DNA of 64,000 bases from NCBI RefSeq assembly GCF_900111445.1, contig NZ_FOHE01000008.1:62001-126000 (forward strand), in the 5' to 3' direction. The first letter of the stretch is position 1; the number at the start of each line of letters is the position of its first letter. Shown piece by piece: positions 38,648 through 48,869 of this stretch. The stretch comes from Oceanobacillus limi (GTDB taxonomy: Bacteria > Bacillota > Bacilli > Bacillales > Amphibacillaceae). The notes under the pieces were generated by a model. It was not told the origin of the DNA. It saw only the letters and a list, made by a program, of their open reading frames with translations, and searched no databases. A program made the translations under genes and the position numbers.

Positions 38648-38953
38648 ATGTTTTTTGATTTCGTTATGGAACGTTTTGGTGAAGAACAACTTTTCACGGT
38701 TTTTTTTATTGTTAATTATATTTTGGCTGCTATTGCTTATAAATTAGGGTTTGCAAAGAAACTCTCCGTTGTGAAGTCCTTTATTGTATACATTCTACTG
38801 GCGATAGGTGTATTTGTATTAAATATATTATTTATTGTTTTACCTTCAGCATGGGCTAGGAGTCCATTGCCAATAGCAGAGAGCTTAGTTGTAATCTGCT
38901 TAGTCTTAGGGATTTATCGCTTTCGATTGTATACCCAACGAAAATCAAATTAA
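38648..38953 (+). CDS. ylaH: YlaH-like membrane protein
   Basis: 101 aa, start after GGGGGATAC. Three hydrophobic helices (about 14-32, 42-66, 77-92), the second ending in VLPSAWARSPLPI, and a basic tail; matches the YlaH family. Function unknown. Confidence 0.82.
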   Translation: MFFDFVMERFGEEQLFTVFFIVNYILAAIAYKLGFAKKLSVVKSFIVYILLAIGVFVLNILFIVLPSAWARSPLPIAESLVVICLVLGIYRFRLYTQRKSN

Positions 38954-39000
38954 AGGATTTTCGATTCGTTAGCTTGGTACAGATCATACGAATTCATATA

Positions 39001-39027
39001 AAAAACCACTTTTATAGTGGTTTTTTA
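39001..39027. terminator. Bidirectional terminator between ylaH and ylaI
   Basis: AAAAACCACT/AGTGGTTTTT stem. Confidence 0.88.
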
Positions 39028-39228
39028 TATGAGATCATTTGGTTGTTTCTTTTCGCGGTACAAGCGGAATTCGCCTGTTGCATGACGTTTATTCGTATTT
39101 TCCTTCACCCTACTGTAACAAGGATTACACAAATACATATGAATTCTACGATTTCGTAATCGTTTTGCTTGTAAGGAATCATCCTCAATATCTTCTATAT
39201 TATCGCAAATAACACATTTAACTTGCAT
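39025..39228 (-). CDS. ylaI: YlaI zinc-finger protein (DUF2197)
   Basis: 67 aa from ATG at 39228 (AGAGGTG upstream; the ATG at 39276 is not supported). CxxC pairs VKCVICDN and LCNPCYSR form a zinc site; the rest is basic, suggesting nucleic-acid binding, unproven. Convergent with ylaH. Confidence 0.85.
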   Translation of the reverse strand: MQVKCVICDNIEDIEDDSLQAKRLRNRRIHMYLCNPCYSRVKENTNKRHATGEFRLYREKKQPNDLI

Positions 39229-39360
39229 TTTTTCACCTCTAAGTGGAGTGTATAATTTTACTATATCATACGTCATGCAAATTTAGGAATACTAATTATG
39301 TTTAAACGAAAAATAGAGAGGGTATCGATTTATAATAGAGTTGAAAGAAAGGATGATATT

Positions 39361-39624
39361 TTGAAAAAAGGATATATCATTTCTGCTTTAGGTGCAGTAG
39401 GGGTCACAGCAGGACTATTAGTAGGGAATAAGAAGAAATCAAAACAATCTGTAAAAGATGATAATACAGTGGATTCGACATTATATAATGCTGGAATTCC
39501 AGACCAAATCTCGTCTGAAAATGAAGCACAATTAGATAATGCTAAAATGGTCTCTGAAGGATCTCAATATGGCGTTCAATATTTTAATGATATCGAAAAA
39601 CATATCCATTCGAAAGACAATTAG
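39361..39624 (+). CDS. Hypothetical small membrane-anchored protein
   Basis: 87 aa from TTG at 39361, seven bases after AAAGGA. N-terminal hydrophobic segment (YIISALGAVGVTAGLLVG), then a Lys-rich stretch and a polar tail. No family recognised. A terminator follows immediately. Confidence 0.62.
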   Translation: MKKGYIISALGAVGVTAGLLVGNKKKSKQSVKDDNTVDSTLYNAGIPDQISSENEAQLDNAKMVSEGSQYGVQYFNDIEKHIHSKDN

Positions 39625-39626
39625 AA

Positions 39627-39660
39627 AAAAGGTGTTACCGCTTTGGTAACACCTTTTATA
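39627..39660. terminator. Intrinsic terminator, both directions
   Basis: Stem AAAAGGTGTTACC/GGTAACACCTTTT between the 39361 gene and ylaJ. Confidence 0.9.
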
Positions 39661-39677
39661 ATTTGGAAGCGGAAACT

Positions 39678-40292
39678 TTAATCTCCTCGCTGCTCTTTGT
39701 GGTGCTTTGATTGATCATTTTGAATATCATTTAGCTTATCTTTGTCATTTTCTTCCTCAAGGATTTCTTTATTTGTGTCAGGTGTTTCAGGTTGATCTTC
39801 TGGAATTGGAAAATCAGGCATATATCTTCCGACAATTCCAGAAACTTCATCCACAATTCCTTGTACCGGATGGCCCTGTCTCACTTTTTCCGCCATCATC
39901 CGAATTCGTTCGTTTACATCAGCGTCAGCCACAACTACAGCAGTTTTACCATATGGGTCGTGTTGTAACGCTTCAAGAACTGAATATTTAATGGTTCCTA
40001 CTCGGGAACGATCTAGTTCTTTATCGACATCAATCCCAACAACAGCATAAGGTCCTGCTACTACAGCTGCTGCATCATCAACTTCTGGGACATCACTTGC
40101 GACATTGGCAAGATGGTCGGCGATTTCCTCATTAGATAAATCTCGTTGTTCCTTTGGATCAGAGTTTTTAACATTAATAATTTTTTCTTCCTGATCACGT
40201 TCTTTAGATGGTAACGAATTCTCAGTATTGTCTTGTTGACAACCAACAATCATTAATATGCTAACCAAAAGAATACTTATTCGAATGAACAT
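39678..40292 (-). CDS. ylaJ: YhcN/YlaJ family sporulation lipoprotein
   Basis: 204 aa. Lipobox IVGC (Cys18), polar linker, then a YhcN/YlaJ domain (ASDVPEVDDAAAVVAGPYAVVGIDV, repeated AVVVADADVN), and a very acidic, Lys/Asp-rich tail. Family members are spore inner-membrane or coat-associated lipoproteins made under sporulation sigma factors. Confidence 0.85.
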   Translation of the reverse strand: MFIRISILLVSILMIVGCQQDNTENSLPSKERDQEEKIINVKNSDPKEQRDLSNEEIADHLANVASDVPEVDDAAAVVAGPYAVVGIDVDKELDRSRVGTIKYSVLEALQHDPYGKTAVVVADADVNERIRMMAEKVRQGHPVQGIVDEVSGIVGRYMPDFPIPEDQPETPDTNKEILEEENDKDKLNDIQNDQSKHHKEQRGD

Positions 40293-40430
40293 TTGACACT
40301 CCTCCTAATATCAACAATAGAAAGTTCTCTACTGTTATTCTTAGTAGTGTGTGTCAAATTATACAATTTAAAAGTGAACGCAACGCAGGGGGAGGCACTA
40401 CGTATTGTGAAAAAGTATTACCAAATAATA

Positions 40431-40464
40431 ATGGTTTGCAGGAGCATTGCACCCTACAAACCAT
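40431..40464 (-). terminator. Terminator of the YlaL-like gene
   Basis: Stem ATGGTTTG/CAAACCAT with inner AGG/CCT pairs; TATTATTTGG follows on the minus strand. Confidence 0.7.
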
Positions 40465-40468
40465 CTGA

Positions 40469-40960
40469 TTATAAGATATTTATTTTTTGAATTCCTTTAA
40501 TTGGATTGTCTTGATTTGATCCATCCTTGTATAGTAAATGAACTGGCCCATCTTCTTTTAATGGTTTCCCCTCTAATGCAAATAAAAAATATGAGTTCTT
40601 TAGTTCCTCGATAGGAATTACTATTTCCTCATGCGTTGTTATTAGTTGAGCTTCTTTAGCATCAGAACCAATCTCGGCATGATTTATAAAATCTTGAATT
40701 GGCATAACATAGGACTCTGTAAGTATTTTTTCACCCTCAAGACGTGAGATACTTTTATTTACTGGTGGCTTTACATTCTGATGATATACTTCACGGTCCC
40801 AGCGCTTCGCTGCTTGTTCAAGTACTTCATCCTGATTGACATCTTTGTTTACTTTAGAAGAGAAGGCCTCACCTAGCTCTATTTTCCGATCGTCGAAGAT
40901 CCAAACAGTAGGATCCATTGTAATCGAGTATGTAACATTACCTATTATAGGAACTATCAT
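40469..40960 (-). CDS. Conserved bacillal protein in the YlaL position
   Basis: 163 aa from ATG at 40960, seven bases after AAAGGTGG. The first residues (MIVPIIGNVTYSITMDPTVW) suggest a beta-rich domain; KWxxEVYH-type charged middle section and a C-terminal HLLYKDGSNQ. Related proteins are sometimes labelled as peptidyl-prolyl isomerases without evidence. Function unknown. Divergent from ylaN. Confidence 0.72.
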   Translation of the reverse strand: MIVPIIGNVTYSITMDPTVWIFDDRKIELGEAFSSKVNKDVNQDEVLEQAAKRWDREVYHQNVKPPVNKSISRLEGEKILTESYVMPIQDFINHAEIGSDAKEAQLITTHEEIVIPIEELKNSYFLFALEGKPLKEDGPVHLLYKDGSNQDNPIKGIQKINIL

Positions 40961-41202
40961 TATTATTCCACCTTTCAACTCTTTTATATTCAGGTTAGCA
41001 GACAACCACTTATTTTTCACGAGTTTCGAAATAATTATGACATATCGCACATAAATTTACTATAGTATATCAATAATATTTGCAATTTCTTAGTTCAAAC
41101 GATAATATAGATTAAAGAAAGTATACTTTTTACTACTAATATTAACTTTGATTTCATAAACTGAAGCAATGAGCTATTTTTCTATGGGAGGGGATATATT
41201 TG

Positions 41203-41484
41203 ATGCCTGAGGTAACGATCGATCATCGTGAAAAAGCCTATGCCCTTCTTAAGGCTGATGCTGATAAAATTTTACGGCTTATCGAAGTCCAAATAGAAAA
41301 TCTAACCATGCCACAATGCCCTTTGTATGAAGAGGTACTGGATACGCAAATGTTTGGGCTTTCTAGAGAGATTGATTTTGCTGTACGTTTAAACTTAATC
41401 AGCGAAGATGAAGGTAAAGCACTTTTAGAGAATTTGGAGAGGCAGCTTAATATACTACACGAAGCTGCACAGAACTCTGTGTAG
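41203..41484 (+). CDS. ylaN: YlaN family (UPF0358) iron-responsive protein
   Basis: 93 aa from ATG at 41203 (a TTG at 41200 is adjacent), RBS GGGAGGGG. All-helical; [20 protein letters not shown] and [21 protein letters not shown] match YlaN. YlaN is conditionally essential in B. subtilis and in Staphylococcus aureus binds iron and relieves Fur repression. It precedes ftsW as in B. subtilis. Confidence 0.92.
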   Translation: MPEVTIDHREKAYALLKADADKILRLIEVQIENLTMPQCPLYEEVLDTQMFGLSREIDFAVRLNLISEDEGKALLENLERQLNILHEAAQNSV

Positions 41485-41517
41485 CAATTAGGATCATCTA
41501 TGGAGGATGCGGAAATA

Positions 41518-41553
41518 AAACTTTGCCGGAAAGGATTGGGCAAGGTTTTTTTG
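41518..41553 (+). terminator. Intrinsic terminator of ylaN
   Basis: Stem AACTTTGCC/GGCAAGGTT with one wobble, then TTTTTTT. Confidence 0.82.
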
Positions 41554-41647
41554 TTTAAAACGATAGTTAATGAGTTAACGTAAATATTAATATAATGTGA
41601 CAATAGTCAGAATAATTGTTATACTATATAAAATGGGAGAAGCCAAG

Positions 41648-42835
41648 ATGATACGAAAATTAAAACACTATGATTTTACATTGATCATTATGCCATTATT
41701 ATTAGCAGGGTTTGGAATTGTAATGGTTTATAGCGCTAGTATGGTAGTAGCAGTCGTTGAGGGGAGAGAAAGTACATATTATCTGTTTAGGCAAATTCAG
41801 TGGTTTTCAATGGGGTTATTAGGATTTGTTTTTTGTAGTGTCTTCCCTTATAGGAATTATCAGAAATTTACAAAGCTGATTACTTTGGTCATAATTGGTT
41901 TGCTGGTAGGTGTATTATTATTCGGGAATTCAGTTAATAATGCAAAATCTTGGTTTGCTTTAGGACCTATTAGTCTACAACCTGCAGAATTTGCTAAATT
42001 AGGACTTATTATCTACCTTGCTTCTATATATTCAAAGAAGCAATCTTATATTAATGACTTTAATAGAGGTGTGTTACCCCCATTAATACTTACTGGTATT
42101 ATATTAGGGTTAATCGTTTTACAGCCTGATATTGGAACTGCTTCGATCATATTTTTAATTGCGTGTTCTGTAATTTTTAGTTCGGGGATACGTTTTAAGC
42201 ATCTTTTTGTTTTGGTGTTGGTTGGTTTGATTCTTGTAGCAATTGCTATTCCAAACATGGTTACGGATGAACGTTTATCACGATTTACCGGTGCCTATCA
42301 GCCGTTCGAATCACCAGATGATGATGGATATCATTTAATACAGTCCTATGTTGCGATTGGTTCAGGTGGTTTAATTGGAGAAGGATTAGGGCAAAGTGTC
42401 CAAAAATTAGGCTATTTATTTGGGCCTCATACGGATTTTATAATGGCTATAATCGCAGAGGAGCTAGGAATAGTTGGTGTTTTAACTGTAATGGCAATGC
42501 TCTCGACAATTGTATTACGCGGGATTTTTATCGCTAGAAAAACAGAGGATAGTTTTGGTGCATTATTAGCAATTGGGATATCTTTTATGGTGGGTATACA
42601 AGTATTCATTAACTTAGGTTCGGCTAGTGGGATTCTCCCGATTACTGGAGTAACCTTGCCATTTGTTAGTTATGGAGGTTCATCCCTTCTTGTTCTTATG
42701 ATTTCGATGGGGATATTAAATAATATTGCTATGACGGTTAAAAAGCAGGCTCAAGAACCCGCTCCTGAGAATAAACAAACTCCAAGTATCAGAAGTGTTT
42801 CTAATTACAAAGGAGGCAAAACATGGACAAGTTAA
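41648..42835 (+). CDS. ftsW: SEDS-family cell-division peptidoglycan polymerase FtsW
   Basis: 395 aa from ATG at 41648 (GGGAGAAG upstream). About ten membrane helices; family residues GIVMVYSAS, QPDIGTASI, the DEERLSRF-like loop (VTDERLSRFTG), GPHTDFIMAIIAEELG and the final PFVSYGGSS. The last segment carries the polymerase signature. It works with a class B PBP at the septum. The C terminus overlaps pycA by 13 nt, so the two are probably translationally coupled. Confidence 0.92.
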   Translation: MIRKLKHYDFTLIIMPLLLAGFGIVMVYSASMVVAVVEGRESTYYLFRQIQWFSMGLLGFVFCSVFPYRNYQKFTKLITLVIIGLLVGVLLFGNSVNNAKSWFALGPISLQPAEFAKLGLIIYLASIYSKKQSYINDFNRGVLPPLILTGIILGLIVLQPDIGTASIIFLIACSVIFSSGIRFKHLFVLVLVGLILVAIAIPNMVTDERLSRFTGAYQPFESPDDDGYHLIQSYVAIGSGGLIGEGLGQSVQKLGYLFGPHTDFIMAIIAEELGIVGVLTVMAMLSTIVLRGIFIARKTEDSFGALLAIGISFMVGIQVFINLGSASGILPITGVTLPFVSYGGSSLLVLMISMGILNNIAMTVKKQAQEPAPENKQTPSIRSVSNYKGGKTWTS

Positions 42836-45800
42836 ATAAAATAAATAAGATATTAGTTGCAAACCGTGGAGAAATTGCAATACGTGTCTTTCGTGCTTGT
42901 ACGGAGTTAAACATTCGCACGGTGGCCATTTATTCTAAGGAAGATTCAAGTTCTTATCATCGTTATAAAGCCGATGAGGCTTATTTAATTGGAGAAGGTA
43001 AAAAACCGATTGATGCTTATTTAGACATTGAAGGGATCATTGATCTAGCAAAAGAAGTAGGTGTAGATGCCATACACCCTGGTTATGGGTTTTTATCAGA
43101 AAACATTCAATTTGCTAAGCGCTGTGAAGAAGAGGGTATCCAATTTATTGGCCCCACTAGTGAGCATTTACATATGTTTGGAGATAAGGTCAGAGCAAGA
43201 CAACAGGCTATTCAAGCAGGTTTACCAGTAATACCTGGAAGTGATGGACCTGTCAATAGCCTTCATGAAGTAGAAAGTTTTGGAGAAAAGCATGGATACC
43301 CGATTATCATTAAAGCATCTTTAGGTGGCGGCGGTCGTGGTATGCGTATTGTTAGAAACGCAGAAAATGTAGCCGAAAGTTATGATCGTGCCAAATCGGA
43401 GGCAAAAGCAGCGTTTGGAAATGATGAGGTTTATGTAGAGAAATTAATTGAAAATCCAAAACATATAGAAGTACAAATTATCGGAGATAAATTCGGTAAC
43501 ATTGTTCATTTATACGAAAGGGATTGTTCCATTCAACGACGGCATCAGAAAGTGGTCGAAGTTGCTCCTAGTGTGTCCTTAAGTGGTCAGCTACGAGAAG
43601 ATATTTGTAAAGCAGCTACTGATCTTATGGAAAATGTTCAGTATATTAATGCTGGCACAGTTGAATTTCTTGTAACGGGTAATGATTTTTATTTCATTGA
43701 GGTTAATCCACGAATTCAAGTAGAACACACCATTACAGAGATGATTACTGGAATAGACATTGCACAGACTCAGATTAAAATTGCAGATGGACTAAAACTT
43801 CATGATGATTCAATTGGAATTCCTGAGCAGGATAAAATTACGACAACAGGTTATGCAATTCAATCAAGAGTAACAACAGAAGATCCATTAAATAATTTCA
43901 TGCCGGACTCTGGCAAAATAATGGTATACCGTACCGGTGGTGGTTTTGGTGTTCGACTCGATGCAGGGAATGGATTTCAAGGGGCGGAAATTTCACCACA
44001 TTATGACTCGTTATTAGTAAAAGTTTCTACTTGGGCGTTAACTTTTGAGCAATCTGCACAAAAGATGGTACGAAATTTGAAGGAATTTCGTATTCGCGGA
44101 ATAAAAACGAATATTCCATTCTTGGAAAATGTAATGCTTCACAAGCAATTTATGTCAGGTGAATATAATACTACCTTTATTGATCAAACACCAGAATTGT
44201 TTGTTTTTCCAAAACGTAAAGACCGTGGAACGAAAATGTTAACTTATATTGGTCATACAACCGTGAATGGGTTTGAAGGATTGGAAAAGCAGGCCAAGCC
44301 TTCATTTACAAATCCAATTATTCCTGCGGTGAATCATGTAAAATCTGCTCCGAATGGTACCAAGCAAATTTTAGATGAATTAGGACCAGAAGGATTATCC
44401 AACTGGTTGAAAGATCAGAAGGAAGTACTATTAACAGATACGACGTTTAGGGATGCGCATCAATCGTTGCTTGCAACTAGAGTTCGTACAAAGGATCTTG
44501 TACAAATTGCAGAACCAACTTCTAGGCTACTACCAAATTTATTTTCCATAGAGATGTGGGGAGGGGCGACCTTCGATGTTGCCTATAGATTCCTGAAAGA
44601 GGACCCATGGGAAAGACTATTAAAGTTAAGGAAAAAAATGCCAAATGTATTGTTCCAAATGTTATTACGCGCTAGTAATGCAGTTGGCTACAAAAATTAT
44701 CCGGATAACTTAATAAACGAATTTGTTGAAAAAAGTGCAACAGCTGGGATTGATGTGTTCCGAATATTTGACAGTTTAAATTGGGTAGAGGGGATGAAAC
44801 CTGCAATTGAAGCGGTTCGTAAAAACAATAAAATTGCAGAGGCTTCTATTTGTTACACCGGAAACATTCTAGATCCTAGTAGATCAAAATATGATCTGGC
44901 TTACTATATAAACCTAGCTAAAGAATTGGAGCAAGCCGGTGCACATATTTTAGGAATTAAAGATATGGCTGGTTTATTGAAGCCAGAAGCGGCTTACCAG
45001 TTAGTATCCGCACTAAAAGATTCTGTTAATTTACCAATTCATTTGCATACGCATGATACTAGTGGTAATGGTGTTTACACATACGCTCGCGCTGTTGACG
45101 CCGGGGTCGATGCAGTTGATGTTGCCTGTGGTCCAATGGCTGGGTTAACCTCGCAGCCAAGTGCACAAACCTTATATCATGCACTAGAAGGTACGCCTCG
45201 ACAGCCAAATGTAAATGTAGATTCCTATGAAAAACTTTCTCATTATTGGGAAGGGGTAAGAGATTATTATCAAGCATTTGAAAGTGGAATGAAAGCACCT
45301 CATACGGAGATATATTTACATGAAATGCCTGGAGGACAATATAGTAATTTAAGACAACAAGCTAGGGCAGTTGGATTAGAAAGCAGATGGAATGAAGTAA
45401 AGAAAATGTTCCGACGGGTTAACGATATGTTTGGTGACATTGTAAAAGTAACTCCGTCATCCAAAGTAGTAGGGGACATGACATTATTTATGGTACAGAA
45501 TAACCTGACCGAAGAAGATATATACGAAAAAGGGGAGTCTATTGATTTCCCGGACTCAGTTATAGAACTTGCAGAAGGTCTTTTGGGGCAGCCTTATCAA
45601 GGATTTCCCAAAGAATTACAGCGTATCATCTTAAAAGGGAAAAAACCAGTCACTGTTCGACCAGGTGAATTAATGGAACCGATTGATTTTAATCAGTTAA
45701 AAGAAAGGCTCTTTAAAACATTAGATCGTCAGGTTACTAGTTTTGATATGATTGCATATGCTTTATATCCGAAAGTATTTATGGACTATCATAAATTTTA

Positions 45801-46266
45801 TGAAACTTACGGTGATCTTTCCGTATTGGATACACCAACTTTCTTTTATGGGATGGAAATTGGAGAGGTTATAGAAGTAGAGATTGAACAGGGGAAAACC
45901 TTAATAGTAAAATTAGTATCGATCTCAGAGCCTCGTAATGATGGTACTCGAGTTGTTTACTTTGAGTTAAACGGTCAATCCCGTCAAGTAGTTGTGAAGG
46001 ACGAAGGTGTTCAGTCGCAAGTGGAGACAAAACCGAAAGTGGATAAGCTGAATGAAAAGCATATTGGAGCTACGATGCCAGGAACCGTTGTAAAAGTAAT
46101 CTGTGAAGAAGGACAAAATGTTCAAAAAGGAGACCATTTACTAATTACGGAAGCGATGAAAATGGAGACAACGGTTCAAGCACCATTTGCCGGTACCATC
46201 CAATCAATTTATGTGAAGGATGGAGAAGCAATAGGGGTAGATGATCTATTGATCGAATTTAAGTAA
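42823..46266 (+). CDS. pycA: Pyruvate carboxylase
   Basis: 1147 aa. Biotin carboxylase domain (about 1-450, GGGGRGMRI ATP loop, EVNPRIQVEH), carboxyltransferase domain (about 530-820, TTFRDAHQS, MWGGATFDVAYRFL, and the biotin-pocket and metal site HTHDTSGNG), tetramerisation region and a biotin carrier domain with Lys in EAMKMET. It makes oxaloacetate from pyruvate. RBS AAAGGAGG is inside ftsW. In B. subtilis PycA is stimulated by the c-di-AMP-free form of CbpB, encoded at 13.3 kb. Confidence 0.97.
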   Translation: MDKLNKINKILVANRGEIAIRVFRACTELNIRTVAIYSKEDSSSYHRYKADEAYLIGEGKKPIDAYLDIEGIIDLAKEVGVDAIHPGYGFLSENIQFAKRCEEEGIQFIGPTSEHLHMFGDKVRARQQAIQAGLPVIPGSDGPVNSLHEVESFGEKHGYPIIIKASLGGGGRGMRIVRNAENVAESYDRAKSEAKAAFGNDEVYVEKLIENPKHIEVQIIGDKFGNIVHLYERDCSIQRRHQKVVEVAPSVSLSGQLREDICKAATDLMENVQYINAGTVEFLVTGNDFYFIEVNPRIQVEHTITEMITGIDIAQTQIKIADGLKLHDDSIGIPEQDKITTTGYAIQSRVTTEDPLNNFMPDSGKIMVYRTGGGFGVRLDAGNGFQGAEISPHYDSLLVKVSTWALTFEQSAQKMVRNLKEFRIRGIKTNIPFLENVMLHKQFMSGEYNTTFIDQTPELFVFPKRKDRGTKMLTYIGHTTVNGFEGLEKQAKPSFTNPIIPAVNHVKSAPNGTKQILDELGPEGLSNWLKDQKEVLLTDTTFRDAHQSLLATRVRTKDLVQIAEPTSRLLPNLFSIEMWGGATFDVAYRFLKEDPWERLLKLRKKMPNVLFQMLLRASNAVGYKNYPDNLINEFVEKSATAGIDVFRIFDSLNWVEGMKPAIEAVRKNNKIAEASICYTGNILDPSRSKYDLAYYINLAKELEQAGAHILGIKDMAGLLKPEAAYQLVSALKDSVNLPIHLHTHDTSGNGVYTYARAVDAGVDAVDVACGPMAGLTSQPSAQTLYHALEGTPRQPNVNVDSYEKLSHYWEGVRDYYQAFESGMKAPHTEIYLHEMPGGQYSNLRQQARAVGLESRWNEVKKMFRRVNDMFGDIVKVTPSSKVVGDMTLFMVQNNLTEEDIYEKGESIDFPDSVIELAEGLLGQPYQGFPKELQRIILKGKKPVTVRPGELMEPIDFNQLKERLFKTLDRQVTSFDMIAYALYPKVFMDYHKFYETYGDLSVLDTPTFFYGMEIGEVIEVEIEQGKTLIVKLVSISEPRNDGTRVVYFELNGQSRQVVVKDEGVQSQVETKPKVDKLNEKHIGATMPGTVVKVICEEGQNVQKGDHLLITEAMKMETTVQAPFAGTIQSIYVKDGEAIGVDDLLIEFK

Positions 46267-46287
46267 ATAGATATTAATTCACACTAG

Positions 46288-46325
46288 AAAACCCTGTGGT
46301 AGAAAACGATCTACTACAGGGTTTT
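46288..46325. terminator. Intrinsic terminator of pycA
   Basis: AAAACCCTGT/ACAGGGTTTT stem with an inner GTAGA/TCTAC stem. Confidence 0.88.
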
Positions 46326-46376
46326 CGTAAATTTGATAGCGACGTCTACGATCAAAGGTTTCGCCATCTGTCATGT

Positions 46377-47339
46377 TTATTTGACTTTACTTATTCCGTT
46401 ATTAGAGTTTGATGTTTCACTGTTTTTTCGCTCTGCTGCTGCACTTCTAGATGATAGAAGGATAAAATAACTAAGCATTGCAAAATAACAAGATATAACC
46501 AGCGCGTGAAGTAAAGCGATGCCTAGGTTAAGCAGGGTGAAAATAATCATTGCACCAAAAAACACTTGTAGAGAAATAAGTGTGACAACTGTTGTCCATC
46601 CCCAAAACATGACCCGGCTAGATCGATAATGTTTTATCATTCTTATAAATAAGGTTACGGTCCAAATAAATAGAATGCCTGCAATGAAGCGATGTCCCAT
46701 CTGAATCCACTGTTCCAAACTATAAGCTGAAAATGCGAAAGGGGAGGTGTTCGTACAAAATGGCCAATCCCCACAGACTAGATTTGCATTTGTATGACGG
46801 ACAAGTGCCCCGGTATATACAGCAATAAGTGTGTATAATGTCAGTAAATAGATCTCTATTCGATGTCGTTTCTGAATGAAAAGTGAACTCGCATCAAACT
46901 TCTTATCAATTTCAAAAATAAGTAGCATTAATAAGAATACAGCTGCAAAAGAAATGAGAGAAATTCCAAAATGTGCTGCTAATACGAAGTCAGATTGTCC
47001 CCACATTACTGCTGCTGCCCCAATTAATCCTTGTAAAACGAGAAAAAAGATGGATAAAAACGAAAGAAATTTGACTTCTCGAATGTGGCCGATATGTTTC
47101 CAAGAGAAATAAGATAATAATAATACGACCACACCAACAACCCCGGACACTAATCGGTGACTAAGCTCGATGACTAGCTCGGCATTAATATTGGTTGGAA
47201 TGAACTGGCCATGACATAACGGCCAGCTTTCCCCGCATCCTGCCCCAGATTCTGTTTTTGTTACAAGCGCTCCGCCAATTAAGATAAATATCATTCCAAT
47301 TGACGCGACTATTGAAAGCCATTTTAATATTTTGATCAT
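46377..47339 (-). CDS. ctaA: Heme A synthase CtaA
   Basis: 320 aa with eight membrane segments; conserved ESGAGCGESWPLCHG, ELSHRLVSG, VRHTNANLVCGDWPFC and QMGHRFIAG hold the heme-ligating His residues and the Cys pair. It oxidises heme O to heme A. Divergent from ctaB; the 547-bp gap holds their control region. In B. subtilis ctaA is ResD-dependent. Confidence 0.95.
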   Translation of the reverse strand: MIKILKWLSIVASIGMIFILIGGALVTKTESGAGCGESWPLCHGQFIPTNINAELVIELSHRLVSGVVGVVVLLLSYFSWKHIGHIREVKFLSFLSIFFLVLQGLIGAAAVMWGQSDFVLAAHFGISLISFAAVFLLMLLIFEIDKKFDASSLFIQKRHRIEIYLLTLYTLIAVYTGALVRHTNANLVCGDWPFCTNTSPFAFSAYSLEQWIQMGHRFIAGILFIWTVTLFIRMIKHYRSSRVMFWGWTTVVTLISLQVFFGAMIIFTLLNLGIALLHALVISCYFAMLSYFILLSSRSAAAERKNSETSNSNNGISKVK

Positions 47340-47886
47340 AAAAATATCCTCACTTCATGTTGATTATAATATGGAATTTTTAAAGATCTCCACTGTTTAT
47401 TTTCTATAATTTCCATAATAATATCTCTTGAGCAGATAAATCAATTAAATAATGGGAAAATGTGATAATTGACACACAATCTACATAATATCATGGTTTA
47501 TTACTATTTTCATGGTAAAAACGAGAAAAAAACCTTGCATTGTTCGTCATTGTCTGCTAGAAATAATGTAGGGGATATTTGATAAGCTTTATAAAACTAT
47601 GTCCATTTTTATTTGGGCAGCTACATATTTTATACTTAAAAGGAAGGCTATGATGCCTTTTATTTTATTTTATATATGACATTCACAAAATTGTCATATA
47701 TTCTATCCCTTTTGGGGCATGAATCTTATGTAGCAAAATAGATTGTACTTATACTTCCATGATACAATGAAGATTATAATAAGGATACTTATGGGAATAG
47801 TAATAAAAAATAGTTCTTGAACTACTCGAAGTATGCTTATTTAAATGTGTTCCTTAAGTCAGGGATTTGAAGGGGGGATATTCATA
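47340..47886. other. ctaA-ctaB divergent control region
   Basis: 547 bp, no gene. Contains a terminator-like hairpin AAGGC/GCCTT with TTTTATTTTATTTT (47638-47672), the inverted repeat at 47673-47700, and several AT-rich promoter-like stretches that I could not place firmly. Confidence 0.6.
47673..47700. promoter_or_regulatory. Inverted repeat TATATGACA-N10-TGTCATATA
   Basis: A perfect 9-bp inverted repeat in the cta control region, well upstream of ctaB. Symmetry suggests a dimeric regulator. It does not match consensus CcpA, Fnr or Rex sites closely. Confidence 0.4.
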
Positions 47887-48831
47887 ATGAACAAGGTCGA
47901 GACAACAACTTCATCACAAGTGTTGGGGAATGTAACTGTATCAAAGGAAAATAAAACATCATTTATTTCAGACTTAAAAGCTCTTGTTAAAGTTGGTATT
48001 GTAAATTCAAACTTAATGACAACATTTACTGGATTTTTATTAGCACTTCATTTTACCAATTCCTCGTTTTTAGCAAATTGGGATGTTTTACTATTAACTA
48101 TGTTTGGTAGCGCTCTTGTTATTGCGGGAGGATGTATCTTCAATAATTGGTACGATGTTGATATCGATCCTATCATGACTCGGACAAAAAAACGTCCTAC
48201 AGTTACTGGGAATTTATCAATGCAAACGGTGCTATTTCTAGGAATTGCTTCAACAGTTACAGGTCTAATTCTATTGATGTTTACAACAATTGAAGCTACC
48301 TTAATTGCATTATTTGGCTGGTTTGCATATGTGGTCTTATACACCATGTGGTCAAAAAGGAAGTATACATTAAATACGGTAGTAGGAAGTTTTTCTGGAG
48401 CAGTCCCCCCTTTAATAGGTTGGACAGCAATTGATCCAAACCTTCATATTGTACCAGTTGTATTATTTCTCATTATGTTTATATGGCAAACTCCACATTT
48501 CTTAGCCTTAGCTATGAAAAAAGTAGATGATTATAAAGCAGCTGATATTCCGATGCTACCTGTTGTTTATGGATTTGAATTTACAAAGCGACAAATTGTT
48601 ATTTACATTGCATGCTTATTGCCATTACCATTTTTTCTCTATGAGCTAGGCCTCGTATTTGTCACAATTGCAACCCTGTTAAATATAGGTTGGCTTGTAA
48701 TTGGAATCAGAGGATTCTCCGTGAAAAACGATTTGAAATGGGCGAATTTAATTTTCATATATTCTTTAAACTATTTGACAATTTTATTTGTAATGATGGC
48801 ATTAGTAACAATCGATTTCCCTATTAATTAA
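47887..48831 (+). CDS. ctaB: Protoheme IX farnesyltransferase CtaB
   Basis: 314 aa from ATG at 47887 (GAAGGGGGG upstream). UbiA-type prenyltransferase with [15 protein letters not shown] (Asp motif) and [17 protein letters not shown]; about eight to nine membrane helices. It converts heme B to heme O, substrate of CtaA. Starts the ctaBCDEF run. Confidence 0.95.
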   Translation: MNKVETTTSSQVLGNVTVSKENKTSFISDLKALVKVGIVNSNLMTTFTGFLLALHFTNSSFLANWDVLLLTMFGSALVIAGGCIFNNWYDVDIDPIMTRTKKRPTVTGNLSMQTVLFLGIASTVTGLILLMFTTIEATLIALFGWFAYVVLYTMWSKRKYTLNTVVGSFSGAVPPLIGWTAIDPNLHIVPVVLFLIMFIWQTPHFLALAMKKVDDYKAADIPMLPVVYGFEFTKRQIVIYIACLLPLPFFLYELGLVFVTIATLLNIGWLVIGIRGFSVKNDLKWANLIFIYSLNYLTILFVMMALVTIDFPIN

Positions 48832-48869
48832 AATATAAAGATGAATGACAGAAAGAGAGGTATGAATAC

